A stretch of DNA of 64,000 nucleotides, from positions 1 through 64,000 of the forward strand of contig SAUG01000079.1 of the NCBI GenBank assembly GCA_011316305.1. The letters run 5' to 3'. The position numbers were made by a program, and so were the translations under genes. The notes under the pieces are model-generated. The model was not told where the DNA came from. It did no database searches and saw nothing but the letters and a program-made list of their open reading frames with translations. This document shows positions 13,151 through 25,904 of this stretch, piece by piece. The stretch comes from Rusavskia elegans. Lineage: Eukaryota; Ascomycota; Lecanoromycetes; Teloschistales; Teloschistaceae. How positions within the stretch are numbered: the first letter of the stretch is position 1; the number at the start of each line of letters is the position of its first letter.

Positions 13151-16100
13151 AAATATTAAAAATATAAAACGTATAACTTTTAGAATTAATTTTCTAAATT
13201 TTTATTATAAATAAAAATATTTTCTTTATCGAACTATATATTTAAATCTATAGTATCTAGTATTTTTTTAAATAATTCCTTTAAACTTTTATCTATTAGT
13301 TAATATAGCAGATATTTTAAATTAATATTACTAACTATAATAAATTTTATAGTAATACTATTTCGTTTTTATAGGAATTTATTTCCGGCTCTCTTCTATT
13401 ATAGATCTAAAGCTCCGATCTAGTATCTAGCTAAAAGTTTTAAAAATAAAAATTAGTAAAAGTATAATAAATAAATATACGATATATACTACTATCTATA
13501 ATACCCTTTATATAAATAAATCTAGAAATTTTAAAATTCTAGAATTTTAGAAAAGATATAGAACGAAGCGAAAAATATATAAATAGATTATAATACTAGA
13601 ATTTTTAGAATTCTAAATAGATTTACCTATTACTGGATAAACGGTTACTAAATAGTATTTTATAAATAAAGTATATAAAATCTTTATATTCTATATATTA
13701 TTAATCAAAAGGTATTAATCTATTAGATACGTATAACTATCTTCTAAATAACCTTTTAATATAGTAGAAGAAAACGGTATTAACGTATAAAGGATTTTAT
13801 CTAGTTAAAAAAACGAAAGCGAAATATAGAAACTATAGTATCTAAAAGACTAATAAAGTTAATAAATAATTTAAAAGAAATATACTACTAAGAAATTTAT
13901 AGATAGCGATTTTTAAAAAATTAATAAAAGTTATTAACTTTATAAAAATTAATATCGGTTTATTTTATTTAATCGAATTTAAAATTTTAAACTTTAGTAA
14001 TTTTAAATTTAACTAGCTTTAGAACGTTTATTATTATTAGTTTCTATTTTAATCTTAGTTATTATATAGTTAATAAAAAAAAGTTAAAAGTTATAATAAC
14101 CAGTCTGTAGAATTATTACTAGTCTTCGCTATACCTTATTTCTTTTTCTATTAAAATCTATAAAAGTAGTAATAGAATCTATCTAAATATTAATATAGAC
14201 CCGACTAAATAAAAATTATCTAACGAAATCTCTAATAATATAAATTCTTTTAATTAAAACTAATAATATAATCTATATAGCTATTCGATATTTAATAATA
14301 GTAAAATTCTAATATATAATTCGGACGGTACTATTAATCTAAAACTTTTAGAAATAGATTTTAAATAATAACGCCGAGTAAGTTTAACGCGTTTTATTAA
14401 AACGTAGAACGTTATTACCGAAGCAACTTTAGAAAATATCCAGAACCTACTATAAAGTAATAGATTAAATAAAATTAGTAATATATTTAGAAAGAATAAA
14501 AAAAAATAAAAGGAAAGATTATTATTAAATAGCTATAAAGATAGTAATAAAGAAATTATAGACGTTTAAAAAAGTATACTAACGAAGTATAATTAAACTA
14601 TAGCTATTCGAAATAATAAAAAAATAGAAGCAGCTATTATATAGAATAAAGTTATTCTAGTAACTAAAATTATACTAGAAATATTCCTCCTAAACCGACT
14701 AGTAAATACTAATAAATATCGGAAAGAATTAAACCCGGAAGAATAAATATTATTAAAAGACGAGTTAGCTAGAATAATATCGATACTAAACCTAAAAAGC
14801 GCAGCTATAGTTAAAGTAAAAATCGGCCCTATTAATATAGAAATAATATATTTAGATAGATACTATACGGCCTTAATAGTATAAAACTTTAAAGAATAGA
14901 TAAAGGTAAACTTCTATTATATATTAGATCGTATAAATAAAAAGAAATTTTAGAATAAAAAATAGATTAAAATTATAATTAATAGAAGAAATATTAAAAA
15001 CTTCTTCCGATACCGGAAGTATATAAATATTTTTAATACTAAAAGTCGGTCTAAATAGAAAGATATTAGAATAATTAAAGATAAAAGAAATAATAAAGGA
15101 AAATATCGTTTAGTTAAAAATCTACCGGAAATTTATAAAATTTCGGAAGCTATAATAAATAAATTAATTAATATTTAAATAATAAAACTTTTAGAATCGA
15201 AAGAATATAAATTAAAAGGAAGAAGAATTAAAATATAAAAATAAATTCTAATCGATCTTTAGTATTTAATATAGAAAGTCGCGATAAATATATATACCGG
15301 CGGTATTAAAATAGTAAAAATATTTTATAGAAAATATAACCAACTTTTATAATAAAATAAAGGGCTTAAATATATTGTAAACCGACTAATAATAGAAATA
15401 TACCTACTCGAGTAATATATTACTAATAACGAATTCTGGATTCTAACGCTAGTAGATAAACTTCTACGTAAATCTATCTAATTTAAAACTATTATAAAAA
15501 AAATACTACCGATCTATAATAGTAAACTATTATTAGAATATAATAACTTTATCTAATATCTCTGCTAGATTTATAGTCCCGACTTTAAGCCCGAAGTTAT
15601 AAATAGTAGTCAAGTAATTTTATTTAAAATCTAAAAGTCAGGACTATTATATAACTCGTTAGAATAAAATATAATAACGATAAAAGAATAGATCTATATT
15701 AATTATATAATAAATTCTACGGTAACTATATAAATATACCTATATATTATATAATTTAAAGAAACTCTATCTAATATAGAAAATATAGATCTACTAATCT
15801 ATTCTAATACCGTCGCTAGTAAAAAAACGTTAGATACTATTACCGAAAATAAATTAGAAAGTAAATAACTACTATAAAAGACTATATAGATAAAGTACTT
15901 TGTCTATTAATATTTTATAACTATCTATTAGTATTCCGTAACTTTTATTAATAATTAGTAATTATCGTTCTAGATATATTATAACAAGATTTATAAAATA
16001 TAGTACCTATTTATAAAAAGGATTAATATTCTATATTATTAAAAATTATATAGATAGAGTAATTCGAATAAAATTTAATCTAAAATCTTTTTTATTATAA

Positions 16101-16320
16101 ATTTTCTTTTATTATTTTTTATAGTTTTTTATTTTACTTTTTATAATTCCTTTTCTTTTCGAATATAGCGTAGAAAATAGCGGTTAATTCTAGTATAAGG
16201 TATAATCTAAGATAATATAAATAGAATTCTTTTAGTTAATTAAAACTTTTAGCTTTATTATATATTTAAGTCCTTATAAATATTATAGATTATTTAATAA
16301 AGATTTAGAAACAGAAAATT
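13150..16320 (+). pseudogene. Extra coding-like region after Gypsy integrase
   Basis: Between the end of pol and the purine tract lie about 3 kb that read as long plus-strand frames broken almost only by TAA/TAG. Examples are about 14470-15130 (...NPEE.ILLKDELARIISIL) and about 15390-15800 (IVNRLIIEIYLLE, NEFWILTLVDKLL, IYSPDFKPEVINSS). This suggests a RIP-mutated protein other than pol. I do not recognise the family. It may be an additional ORF carried by the retroelement or a separate nested insertion whose ends I could not find. Confidence 0.4.
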
Positions 16321-16331
16321 ACCGGGGGAAT

Positions 16332-16453
16332 TATTAAACCTAAATCGGATTAGCGTAATTAAGCGTATTTAGGCAGAATTTCTGTATATTAGAACTTAGC
16401 ATCTAATCCACCTCATTCTGCATATTCTGCCCACCACCCATAATAGCACTACA
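16332..16453 (+). repeat. Right LTR of Gypsy element
   Basis: 122-bp copy of the left LTR, starting TATTAAACC (TGTTGAACC in the left copy) and ending ACTACA before CCGC. Its inner half is RIP-mutated, and its outer half keeps CA/TG and C-rich sequence (CCCACCACCC). Confidence 0.88.
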
Positions 16454-16619
16454 CCGCACAAGTGCCGGCACGCCTAAGCCTTGATCCGAAACCAGTCGCT
16501 TGATTAGTAATGGAAAGATCACTCTCGAATCCTATTTACCAGGGGTATTGATTTCATGTCGGTTATCTAGCATCTACGCTGCACATGTCCAAACATGTTG
16601 TCTACATGGCCGACGAACA

Positions 16620-18408
16620 ATGGAAAGAGCTCACAAGATCATTGTCAGCATCGACTTTGGAACCACTTATACTGCAGTCGCTTGGGTCGATGCCTCGAGT
16701 CCGAACCAAATCGAGATCATCAGCAATTGGCCTACCGCTGGGCAAATGGTAGGCTCTCAGGTACCAACCGAGATTGCCTACGGCTACAATGACCGCACCA
16801 AATTTTCCTGGGGTTATAACATCAATCCCAACTTACAAAAGGTGATTCTGTATTCCGCGCTGTGGAGGAAACTGCTCATGTCTACCTTAGATCAAGTGGT
16901 TTAAGCTGAGCCTCGAATTAGAGCAAGATGTGGTAGAGCTTCCATTGGGACTGACATCTGCCGATGTCATCCGTGACTTTCTCTCTGCCATCTGCAAGCA
17001 CGTGATGGCTACCTTGCATCGGAGGGTTGACAAGGAGATCATGCGAAAAGCTACGGTTGATTTCACTCTTACCGTTCCGGCTATTTGGTCCGACCCAGCC
17101 AGAAAGAAAACCCAAGACGCAGCGATCAAGGCTGGTATGGGACAGAACATGTTACCGCAAATATATTCCGAACCAGAGTGTGCGGCGATATATGCCCTCA
17201 AAGACCTCGATAACATCGAATCCTTGCGCATCAATGATTGCATATTGATCTGTGATGCAGGAGGTGGAACCGTGGACATCATCACTTACAAGATCCTGCA
17301 AATCAATCCTTTGAGTATCGTGGAGTGTACTGCCGGGACTGGGGACTATTGCGGTTCGACTTTTGTTGATCGCGAGTTTGAGAAGTTGTTCATCAGACGA
17401 ATGGGTTCGCACTATGTAACATTATCGTCTGTACACCGGCACCAGGTGATCAAGAACTTCGAGGCAGCTAAGGTGGCTTTCCGGAACGAGCCTGAGCAAG
17501 AAGATTTCTATGTCAACTTACCAACCGTGGGCGACATAGAGGAGGCTGGCGTACATTCAGGCAATCTTCATATCTCCCGTGCTGAGATGCGAAGTCTCTT
17601 CAATCCCGTCATCGATCGTGTACTTGATCTGATCAACGTGCAAGTCAACACTGTCTCGTCTGTGAATCTGATTGTGCTGGTCGGTGGCTTTGGAGAATCC
17701 GAGTATCTCTACCAACGTGTACTTATGTGGGCAAGTAGAGCACAGATCCGCGTGCTCCAACCTCGCGAGGCCGCTACAGCTATTGTGCGAGGTGCCGTAT
17801 TGAAAGGCCTCGAGACAGCAGGAATCTCAAAGACACAGATAGTTAGACGAGCGAGACGGTGGTATGGTGTCACAGTCAATGAGACTTTCGTCGAGGGCAA
17901 GCATCTACCGGAAGACCGATGTCCAAACATCGATACTGGTCAAATCCTCGCCAGGAACCAAGTCCGTTGGTTTATCCAGAAGGCAAGTCGCAACCATGAT
18001 TCGTAGTCATCCAGACTGACAGGAGGTGCGTAGGATCAGCTCATGTCCGACGAAGAGACATTTAGTAAGTCCAGCAGCGACGGTATTGACCCAACGAATC
18101 CACTGACTGGTCTAGGGCACGGCTTCCACCGGGACTTTCGTCATCTTGCCATGTGGAAGGACACCCTCGTCTCTTGCACGTCAGACATTCCTCCTACACG
18201 ACTTGAAGCACCTGTAACGAGACTTTGCACAATCACTTCTGATCTCACACACCTAAAAAAGAAAGCATTTGCCCGCCGCTGGCGCATATTCCAGAAATAC
18301 TACACCGCGCGGTACACGCTCTGCCTTGGGGTACACAATAACAACCTTACATTTAAGCTCGAGTTCGACGGCCGGCAGTACGGGCTCGCCAACGTCGACT
18401 TCGATTGA
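16620..18408 (+). CDS. Hsp70-like actin-fold ATPase, four exons
   Basis: Exons 16620..16841, 16891..17982, 18034..18064 and 18116..18408 join in consistent phase to about 545 aa. Introns are 49, 51 and 51 nt; the second uses a GC donor (GCAAGT). The ATG at 16620 is chosen because the ATPase fold begins directly after it; the open frame upstream has no ATG. Phosphate-1 motif SIDFGTTYTAVAWVD lies near residue 10, phosphate-2 CDAGGGTVDI near residue 200 and the adenosine motif LIVLVGGFGESEYLYQR near residue 330. The C-terminus (HRDFRHLAMWKDTLVSC...VTSDL-like, TFKLEFDGRQYGLANVDFD) is typical of the expanded fungal cytosolic Hsp70-like family, which lacks the classical substrate-binding lid and EEVD tail. 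The role of this family is poorly known. The gene appears intact between two decayed regions, only 166 bp from the Gypsy LTR. Confidence 0.88.
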
Positions 18409-18769
18409 GTATTCATGTCAAGGTCTTCTACCCGGTCAAGGTTCGAAGGAGAAAAGGTTGTACAAGGCGCAGATGGTACCTGCTGCAAACTAGCTATGCC
18501 TAACATTCTCGTCATTTAAAGAATCAATCGCAGTGAGGAGTAACAACAGTCGATATCTGGATGTTGGATTTCGATACAACGATTGCCCAAGAATTTGCTA
18601 CGTAGCTGATGTTGCAACTACAAGACAATGCTCGATATAGAGAAAGTTTATAACTTGGCACGGGACTTGGTTCTTGGGGACCTGTTTGGTGGTTGCTGTG
18701 GCCCACATTGCGATCGAATTTTTACACGATGAGACGTCTAACTTCTCTGGGCCTGCGATTGCTCGAATG
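18409..18769. other. Intergenic between convergent genes
   Basis: Probable 3' flanks of the Hsp70-like gene (+) and the decayed membrane protein (-). Only short open frames without features are present. Confidence 0.5.
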
Positions 18770-19640
18770 CTAATCGATCAAAGCATTACTTCTGAGTATA
18801 CCCCTAATGTCTTGCGGGTAACGTGCTTGACCACTTTCAACGCGCTTCCGAAGCGTTCTCTCTCGCAAGGCCCACAACAAAGCACCGCCAAACGCTATTG
18901 CCAATGGTACACCTACTCCGGCTCCGATTCCCGCCTTCTCTCGACTTGAGGACGAACAATCTGTTTCTGAACCTGATCTACGGGCTGGGGATGTGGAGCT
19001 TGTGTCTGTGGCGGCTACATCAAAAGCCGTTGCCGCTGTTGATGGCTGCGATACGAGCGACTGCGAAGGGTCCTCTGGACTGGTTCTCGTTACCTTCGCT
19101 TCTGGACGGCCAAATCCGCGAACATTCCTGGTTTCATTCAACCAGCCCGGAGCTGCAAAAGGGTCCCATCGGTAGAGGTACCATTTCACGGATACCCATC
19201 GCCGTTGCAATAAGCACGGCCGTCCAAAGAGCCTCCATAGCATATTGAGATACGGGAATCGGGATCTGAACCGCGACTCCATCAAAATTCTGCGAGAAAG
19301 GGGTCAAAAGGAAGAACATACCACGCTTGTTACAAATGCTCGCCCGGGTGTTGTCGGTGGTGATGAGCTGGCAATCCGGATGAGACCAAGAGCCGTCTGT
19401 GCAGGACTAAACACGATCCACTACTTAGCTATAAATTCCAACGAAACTGGGAAAGGCCGAGCATACCCCTCGAGATATGGTATTCGCCGAGGAATAGAAG
19501 CAGGCGATGTTCTCCAGACAGAGCCAGTCTAGACCACAGCACATGCTTACTTCCTTGTCTGGATGACAACGGATCTCGAGATTTTTGATTTTCCCCGCCG
19601 GATCATAGCAGGCCGTACTTCCACTTTTTACGATGCCGAA
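18770..19640 (-). pseudogene. Decayed Cys-rich single-TM surface protein
   Basis: Minus-strand homologue of the gene at 29305-30158. The first block is ACYDPAGKIKN...SMCCGLDWLCLENIACF...ISRG (about 19620-19470). The second is SCTDGSWSHPDCQLI, starting after a TTTAG acceptor near 19415. The third is ICYGGSLDGRAYCNGDGYP (about 19250-19195). The last is the TM block EKAGIGAGVGVPLAIAFGGALLWALRER with a basic tail (about 18910-18815). In-frame TGA codons occur in the third block, one where the homologue has Trp, and a frame change is needed to reach the TM block. No good signal peptide lies upstream of the first Cys. I infer a pseudogene; unrecognised introns could rescue part of it. Confidence 0.6.
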
Positions 19641-19884
19641 AACAATATGGCCTGCTTTAATCCAATCGTCTCTGTAATCCGCGAAAGTCGAAGTCCGGAT
19701 AGGAAATTGGAAAATCAATTTGTGATTCCTTGGGGCGATCACCAGTAGGTTGTCAACAACTTGAGTACAAAAAGCCTGCCCGACATGACGGAGGCTTCGG
19801 GTATCACACGGAGGTAGATAGTAATCCTTCAAGTCACTTGGCGGTCGCGTCGATTATAGCAGCAACACGGCTTCGGTTTCAAGA

Positions 19885-20237
19885 AGGGTCTTGCTATCCG
19901 CACAAGCACTCCAGGCTGCGCGCACAAGCATGATCCACAGTCCTTCAACAGTAAATAACAGGCATTCAGCAACGCTTTTTCCGTGTTTTTTACTGATAGG
20001 AATAAACGCAAGCATTAAGTCAGTAGAGGGCCGTTTTTAAATTTGATTTAAGGCTGGTCGCATTGCGGTATACAGAGCTGAAAGGATAAGATAATTAAGA
20101 TCTTGAGTTTTGATGAGGTATGCCAAGGCTGGCTCCCGCCTTTAGAACTAGCCGAGGTTCCGTACTTCTTGATTGGCTGATTTGGCGAAAATGCTTGTGC
20201 GCGCAGCCTGGAGTGCTTGTGCGGATAGCAAGACCCT
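19885..20237. mobile_element. MITE-like element with 48-bp inverted repeats
   Basis: A perfect 48-bp inverted repeat lies at 19884-19931 and 20191-20238. Taking AGGGTC/GACCCT as the ends, a 7-bp duplication TTCAAGA flanks it (19878-19884 and 20238-20244). Each arm contains the 9-mer GCACAAGCA twice, which may be transposase-binding sites. The interior of about 260 bp has no credible gene. Composition is normal with no RIP. The parent transposon is not in the window; a hAT-like origin is a guess. Confidence 0.75.
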
Positions 20238-20365
20238 TTCAAGAAAGACTGAAACGGGTAAGGGGGCTATCATGTACAGCTTTGCCGCTGAGAACCCTGC
20301 CGCCGTACAACGCCTCATGCGAGAGGTGCACACGACTAGCGTAGGATGTATCTGGAGCCGGGATG

Positions 20366-20370
20366 CTTTG
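20366..20370. repeat. Target-site duplication CTTTG of Copia element
   Basis: CTTTG immediately precedes the left LTR (TGAGAGCC) and recurs at 26126-26130 directly after the right LTR (CCCACA). Confidence 0.9.
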
Positions 20371-20591
20371 TGAGAGCCTGCATGGCGGGATTATCATGAG
20401 AGAGTTATCTAAGTTTCTCTGAGATAGTCGCTAAGATTACGTAACTTGCCTATATAGATATAGTATCTACTCTATTAGGTTTAGCGTATTTTAGTAACGG
20501 CTAAATTTAATATAATTTAGTAATTCTATAGATTTTATTTTTTATATATTTTAATTAATACGATTATATATTTATATCTAATCGTTTTATA
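20371..20591 (+). repeat. Left LTR of Copia element
   Basis: Begins TGAGAGCCTGCATGGC with unmutated CA/TG and becomes RIP-mutated toward its inner end (ATCGTTTTATA against ATCGTCCCACA in the right copy). Confidence 0.9.
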
Positions 20592-23500
20592 ATTATAAAC
20601 CCGGATATTATAGACTAAAATAATATCTAGTAATCTTTACCGGTATATATTTATTACTTTAAAAAAAGTTATTTACCTAAATAATAAATAGAAAAATTTT
20701 TTACTACGATATTTACTATTAATAAAAGAAAATTTTTACTATAGCTCTACTAAAAATAATTATATAAAGCAGTTAATTTACTAGAATATTTACTAAATAA
20801 TTAAAAGGAAAAATAATTTACTTTATAGTTATAAATTTAAGCTATATACTAGTAAATATAAAGGAAGATTTTATTACTAGATATTTTTTTTTTAATATTA
20901 TTCTAATTTCTACCGAACGTTTAAATACCTTCCTATATTATTAATATAGCGTCTAAATAATCTATTATTCTAGTCTAAATTAAAGATTAGAATTAGTAAA
21001 TTATAATTATTAAAGCTAAAGTAGTTTAAATATATATTTAAAACTATATCGATTCCTTTTAATCTAATAAATTTTAATAAAGGTAAAAATTTACCTTTCC
21101 GGCGTATATTCCGCCGATAGAAAAACCCCTAATAATTATAGTAATCTAGAAATAAATTAGCGTAGTATAAAAGGTTTATAAAAATATTAAATAGCGTTAT
21201 AAATAATCCTATAATAGATATAAGAAAAAACGAAAAATAATTACTAATATAGTCGACAATATTTATAAAAATATTTTAGTAGTAAATCTAGTATTCTTTA
21301 GATTTATTAAATTTTATTTATAGAATCTACTATAAATATTATAGTCCAAGATTATATCTATCGATTCCGCTAGAATTATAGAAATAAAGTAATAGTATAA
21401 AAAGCTATCCGCAGACTCTATACGAAATTAAAGTATTAAAATATAATTCGATAAATATTTATAGATATATTTTTAGGCTAAATATATTAGAATTTTAGAA
21501 ATTTAAAATACTAAAAAAATATTACGGGATTTCGTTTTTATTATCTATAATCTAGCTCCTTTACTTTTATAGAACTATAAATTTAGACTAAATTCTATTA
21601 TAGATTATAAAAAATAGTATTATAAATTTATTAAAAAGTTCTATAACTACGTTCGCCTATATAATCTTAAAATCTCTAACGTCTATACTATATTTACTAC
21701 TATAAAAGATAATAATAGTAATAATAATACGGATAAAGATAAGAATAAAAAAAAAAGTAAAATAAAAAATAAAAATCCTTTATTTAAAGATAATAATAAG
21801 CCGCTAAAATACGTCTATAGTCTAAAGTATTTTTTAAAAGAATACTATTATATTATAGAGTATTTCGGAAAATGATATCCGAAAAAACTAGCTAGCTTTA
21901 AATTTAAAGTAGTAAAAATAAAAAAGATTAAAAATAAGCTCGATAGCGATAAAGAAATACGGAAAAAATATAAATACTCTAATTAATATATTAAAAAGAA
22001 ATATAAAAATAGTAAAAAAAATAATAAATTAGTATCTACTAGTATTTTATTAGCTATATTTCTAGGAACTTTTATCGCTAATTACTTTCTTTATTTATTT
22101 TAAATTTTTAATAGTAGTTTAGTAATTAATTTATATAATAATACTATAGCCTACCGTTTTATTAAAGCTCGAAACTATATTAATAGCTTATATATTATTA
22201 TAGACGAAGGATCTATATCTATTATAGTATACGGAAGTATTATAGTTAATATTTATTTATTAAATAGTAAGATACCGGTAAAACTCTCTAATATAAATTA
22301 TATTTCTAATTTTATAATTAATCTAATTTTAGAAAGATATATATAGAAGAAAAATAACTTTTTTAAAAATCCTAGAATTCTTCGCGTTAAATATAATAGA
22401 AAGATTATTATTAAATATAAAATAATTAGCGAGTTATCTATACTAGAAGATAATATAAATAGATATAGAGACGTCGTTCTATCGTCTTTCGCTATAGCTA
22501 AATTAGATATAACTAAAAACTAGTATTAACTCCTTATATACGCCGCCGATAAAACTATCTAATACCTATAATAAATAGCTAAAAGAATTGATATTACGGA
22601 TAAAACTAAAGTACTATTAATTAATAAATATATAATATATACCGTCTCTGAAATCTATTAAATTAGTTTAATCTCTTTATATAAATTAGAAAACTCCGAC
22701 AAGTTTTTCTATTATATTACCTATAATTTAATTCTAATAACCGTCGGTCTAAACCGTTATTACTAGATTTTATATTTTATATATATTAAAACGGATTTTT
22801 ATATTATCGAAATCTATCGTTTTAAATTAGAAGCTACTAAATTCTTTCGCCGTTTTTTTAAATTTATATAAATACGCTATAAAGATATAATAGTATTTAT
22901 ATAATTAAATATAGAATTAACTTTAGATAAAAAATTCTTAAATTTTATTATAGAATTAGAAATCTTCTAGAAATCTGCTACTCTAAATATATAAATTTAA
23001 AATAGTTATTTAAAATAATTAGACTATATTTTATTATTAAAGTCTAAACAATAATAAATAGAGTAAATTTTCTATACTATTTTTAACTTTAGATTATTTT
23101 AGCCGCCGTTTATATTATAAATATTATACTAAAAAAGAAGTTTATATAAAGATTCTATTTTAAATAATTATAAAAACCGTTTTATATCTAGGTTATCTCC
23201 GAATATACGGCTATAAAATCTATATATTAGATAAATATATTCCGAGATTCTAAAAACTATATTCTAGAGTTTATATTAGATTTCTAGTAGAATATAATAG
23301 TACGAATATCTACCTTTTCTAGATTCCAAGCTAGAGAAAGGTTATCTATACTCGTAATATTATAATTAATAAAATCTTATTCCATTAATTTAAAGAAATT
23401 AATTAAATTTAGCTATAGATAGAGCCGTTTCTATATAATATATTCGATATCCTACGTATAAACTACTCTATTACTAAACCTAGTAATAGCGAAAGCGATA

Positions 23501-25904
23501 AAAATAACGTTTTTAAATAGATTTAAACGAATCCGGACGTATCTAGAAAAGAATTCTCGCCTCTAATATCTAATAATAAAGGAAAAGATAAAAAAACCAA
23601 CTTTTTCTATCGCCTTCTACTTTAGGGGGTAGGACGCCGCTATAAAATAGCTATAATAGCGGAGATTTAGCTAATAAATTATACTATAATTCTATTAACG
23701 AAGGTATTTCTTTTATAAAAATAATAAAATAGTTTAACGAACTCGTTTAAATAAATATATAGTTATTTTTATAGTAGATTTATATTCGATAAAAATATAT
23801 CTAAATTTTTTAAAAATAATAAAGATTTTCTTCCGCCTATTCCTATATTTTTAAAGCTAAAAAGAACTCGTAACCTAAATAAACTATATTATATTAAAGA
23901 TAATATTATTTCTCTAGGCGTTATACGCCGCCGAAAAAAGATAAATAAAGTAAATAAAGCCGAAGAAATAGCTATTAAAAAGACTATAAAGAAATTAAAA
24001 TAGAATAAAGTCTATATAACTCTTTTTTAATATATCGCTACCGGAATTTTTATAGCTTTTTTTATAGTATTCGCCGTCTATTTTCTAGCTTATATAATAT
24101 ACGAAGATAGCGTTCTAATACCAGACTATTAGCTTTTTCTATTATAAATACGGTATTATTATAATTAACTACCGCCGGAACCTCGTTTCTAGAATAATAT
24201 ATTAAAATATCCGCTTATAGAAAAATTTATAGAAGCCGTTTAAATCGAAATAAAGAAACTATAGAATAAAAATATCTAAAAGAAAATAGTATTCGGATCT
24301 ATAACTTAATATAGTAAAAAGCCTATTTTTTTATATAGGTTTTTAAATATAAATTCGATAAATAGAATTATCTAATTAAATTAAAGATATATTTTTATAT
24401 TAGAAATAACTTCTAGAATACCGATACTAATATCTATACTATTATTTTAATAATTTATATTTTTCGGATATTTTTAGCTATCGTTATATATTTTAGACTT
24501 TAAATAAAATAGTATAATACGGTTAACGTCTTTTCTAATTATAAAATTAACGAACTTATTTATATTAAACCTCTACTAAGTTATAAAGGGTCGAAGTCTA
24601 TTTTTTTATAACTTTTTAAAAAATTCTATAGTCTAATGTAGTCGCTAGTACTATAGTTTTATTATCTTTCGAATATATTAATAGACCTAGGATTTTTAGC
24701 GGTATCCGGAACCGAATATTTATTTATTTATAAATATATAATACTATTCCTTTTTATAGATAATATTTATATTATCTACGAAGACCGCTATATATAATAT
24801 ATTAAAGAATTCCAGGTAAAGCTTTTTAAACGCTATAAAATAAAATACCTAGACGAAATATCTTGGTTTTTAGGAATTCGTATTATTCGCGATCGCGAAG
24901 TCTATAAACTATTATTATATTAAGATTTATATATCGATAAAATTATAAAAAAATATAATATTAATTTATTAAATAAAGTTTTTAAAATTCTATTTATTAG
25001 CTCTAAAATATTTACTAAAAATATAGATATAATCGAATCCTAGTAAATTCTATTATATTAATAACTAGTCGGATTATTTAATTTCACAGCTATTATTATT
25101 CGCGCTAATATTAGTTATACCGTTTTAAAATTTTTAAAATTTTTAACGAATCTATTAGAATATTATCTAGAGTTAGTAATTAGAACTATATAGTATTTAG
25201 AATATTATAGATTTTATTTAATCGTTTTTAATATTTATATAACCGATCTAAGTATATTATTTATTATTTTATCGGACGTTTTATTCGCTAATAATCTATT
25301 AATTCGGCGAAGTTTATAGAGCTACGCGTTTAAATTATTCGGTAAAATAATAGACTAGAAAGCTTTAAAATAAAAAACGGTTATAATAAATTTAACTAAA
25401 GTTAAATTCCTCGTAGCTACCGCTAGTAGGAAAGAACTTCTATAATAGAATCGGTTTTTTAAAAAAATATTATTTAATCCAAACTATAAACCGTATATTT
25501 AAATCGATAATATATAAATAATATAAGTATTTTAGAATATTAATTTATTGTTTATAATAAAATTTTGCTATATTAATATATATCGTTACTAGCTATATTA
25601 AAAGATTTATAATAGAAATATATCTATTAGATATATAGCCTCTATAGTAATTTTAGTAGATAGCTTTATAAAAGCCTTTCTACTTTAATATTATAAGGAA
25701 TTTATAAGCTTACTAGAGCTCTAGAACCTTCCTTTAAAAGAGTACTATAATAGCGATTCTTCTACCGCCGTCTCTAACGTTCTAAACGTCGCTAATATAT
25801 TTAAATCCGGTTAAATTAAAAAAGAAAATAAAGGTTATAATAATATATAGTAGCGTGGAACAGAGTTAAGTTTAAAAATATAAGTAATCGACTCTAAAGA
25901 GATA

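Larger units (their letters stand above)
4273..16453 (+). mobile_element. RIP-mutated Ty3/Gypsy LTR retrotransposon (12.2 kb)
   Basis: Identical-length direct repeats (122 bp) bound the element at 4273-4394 and 16332-16453, with CCGC flanking both outer ends (4269-4272 and 16454-16457) as a probable target duplication. A purine tract (CGGGGGAA, 16324-16331) sits directly before the right LTR, fixing the plus orientation. Reading through TAA/TAG codons expected from CAA/CAG/TGG mutation shows reverse transcriptase at about 9840-10480. RNase H (YTDY, ENVTSRI, YDFDIYYI-like blocks) lies at about 10650-11100, and integrase zinc/DDE-like sequence at about 11850-12450. A gag-like region is tentative at about 5300-6300. 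CpA/TpG are nearly absent and CpG is retained, as expected of RIP. No intact ORF survives. The length is large for a Gypsy element because of nested insertions and extra 3' sequence. Confidence 0.9.

Noticed and set aside
16842..18115. Apparent frame breaks making the Hsp70-like gene a pseudogene
   Set aside because: Three short introns with valid borders (one GC-AG) restore one continuous frame with all ATPase motifs and a typical C-terminus.
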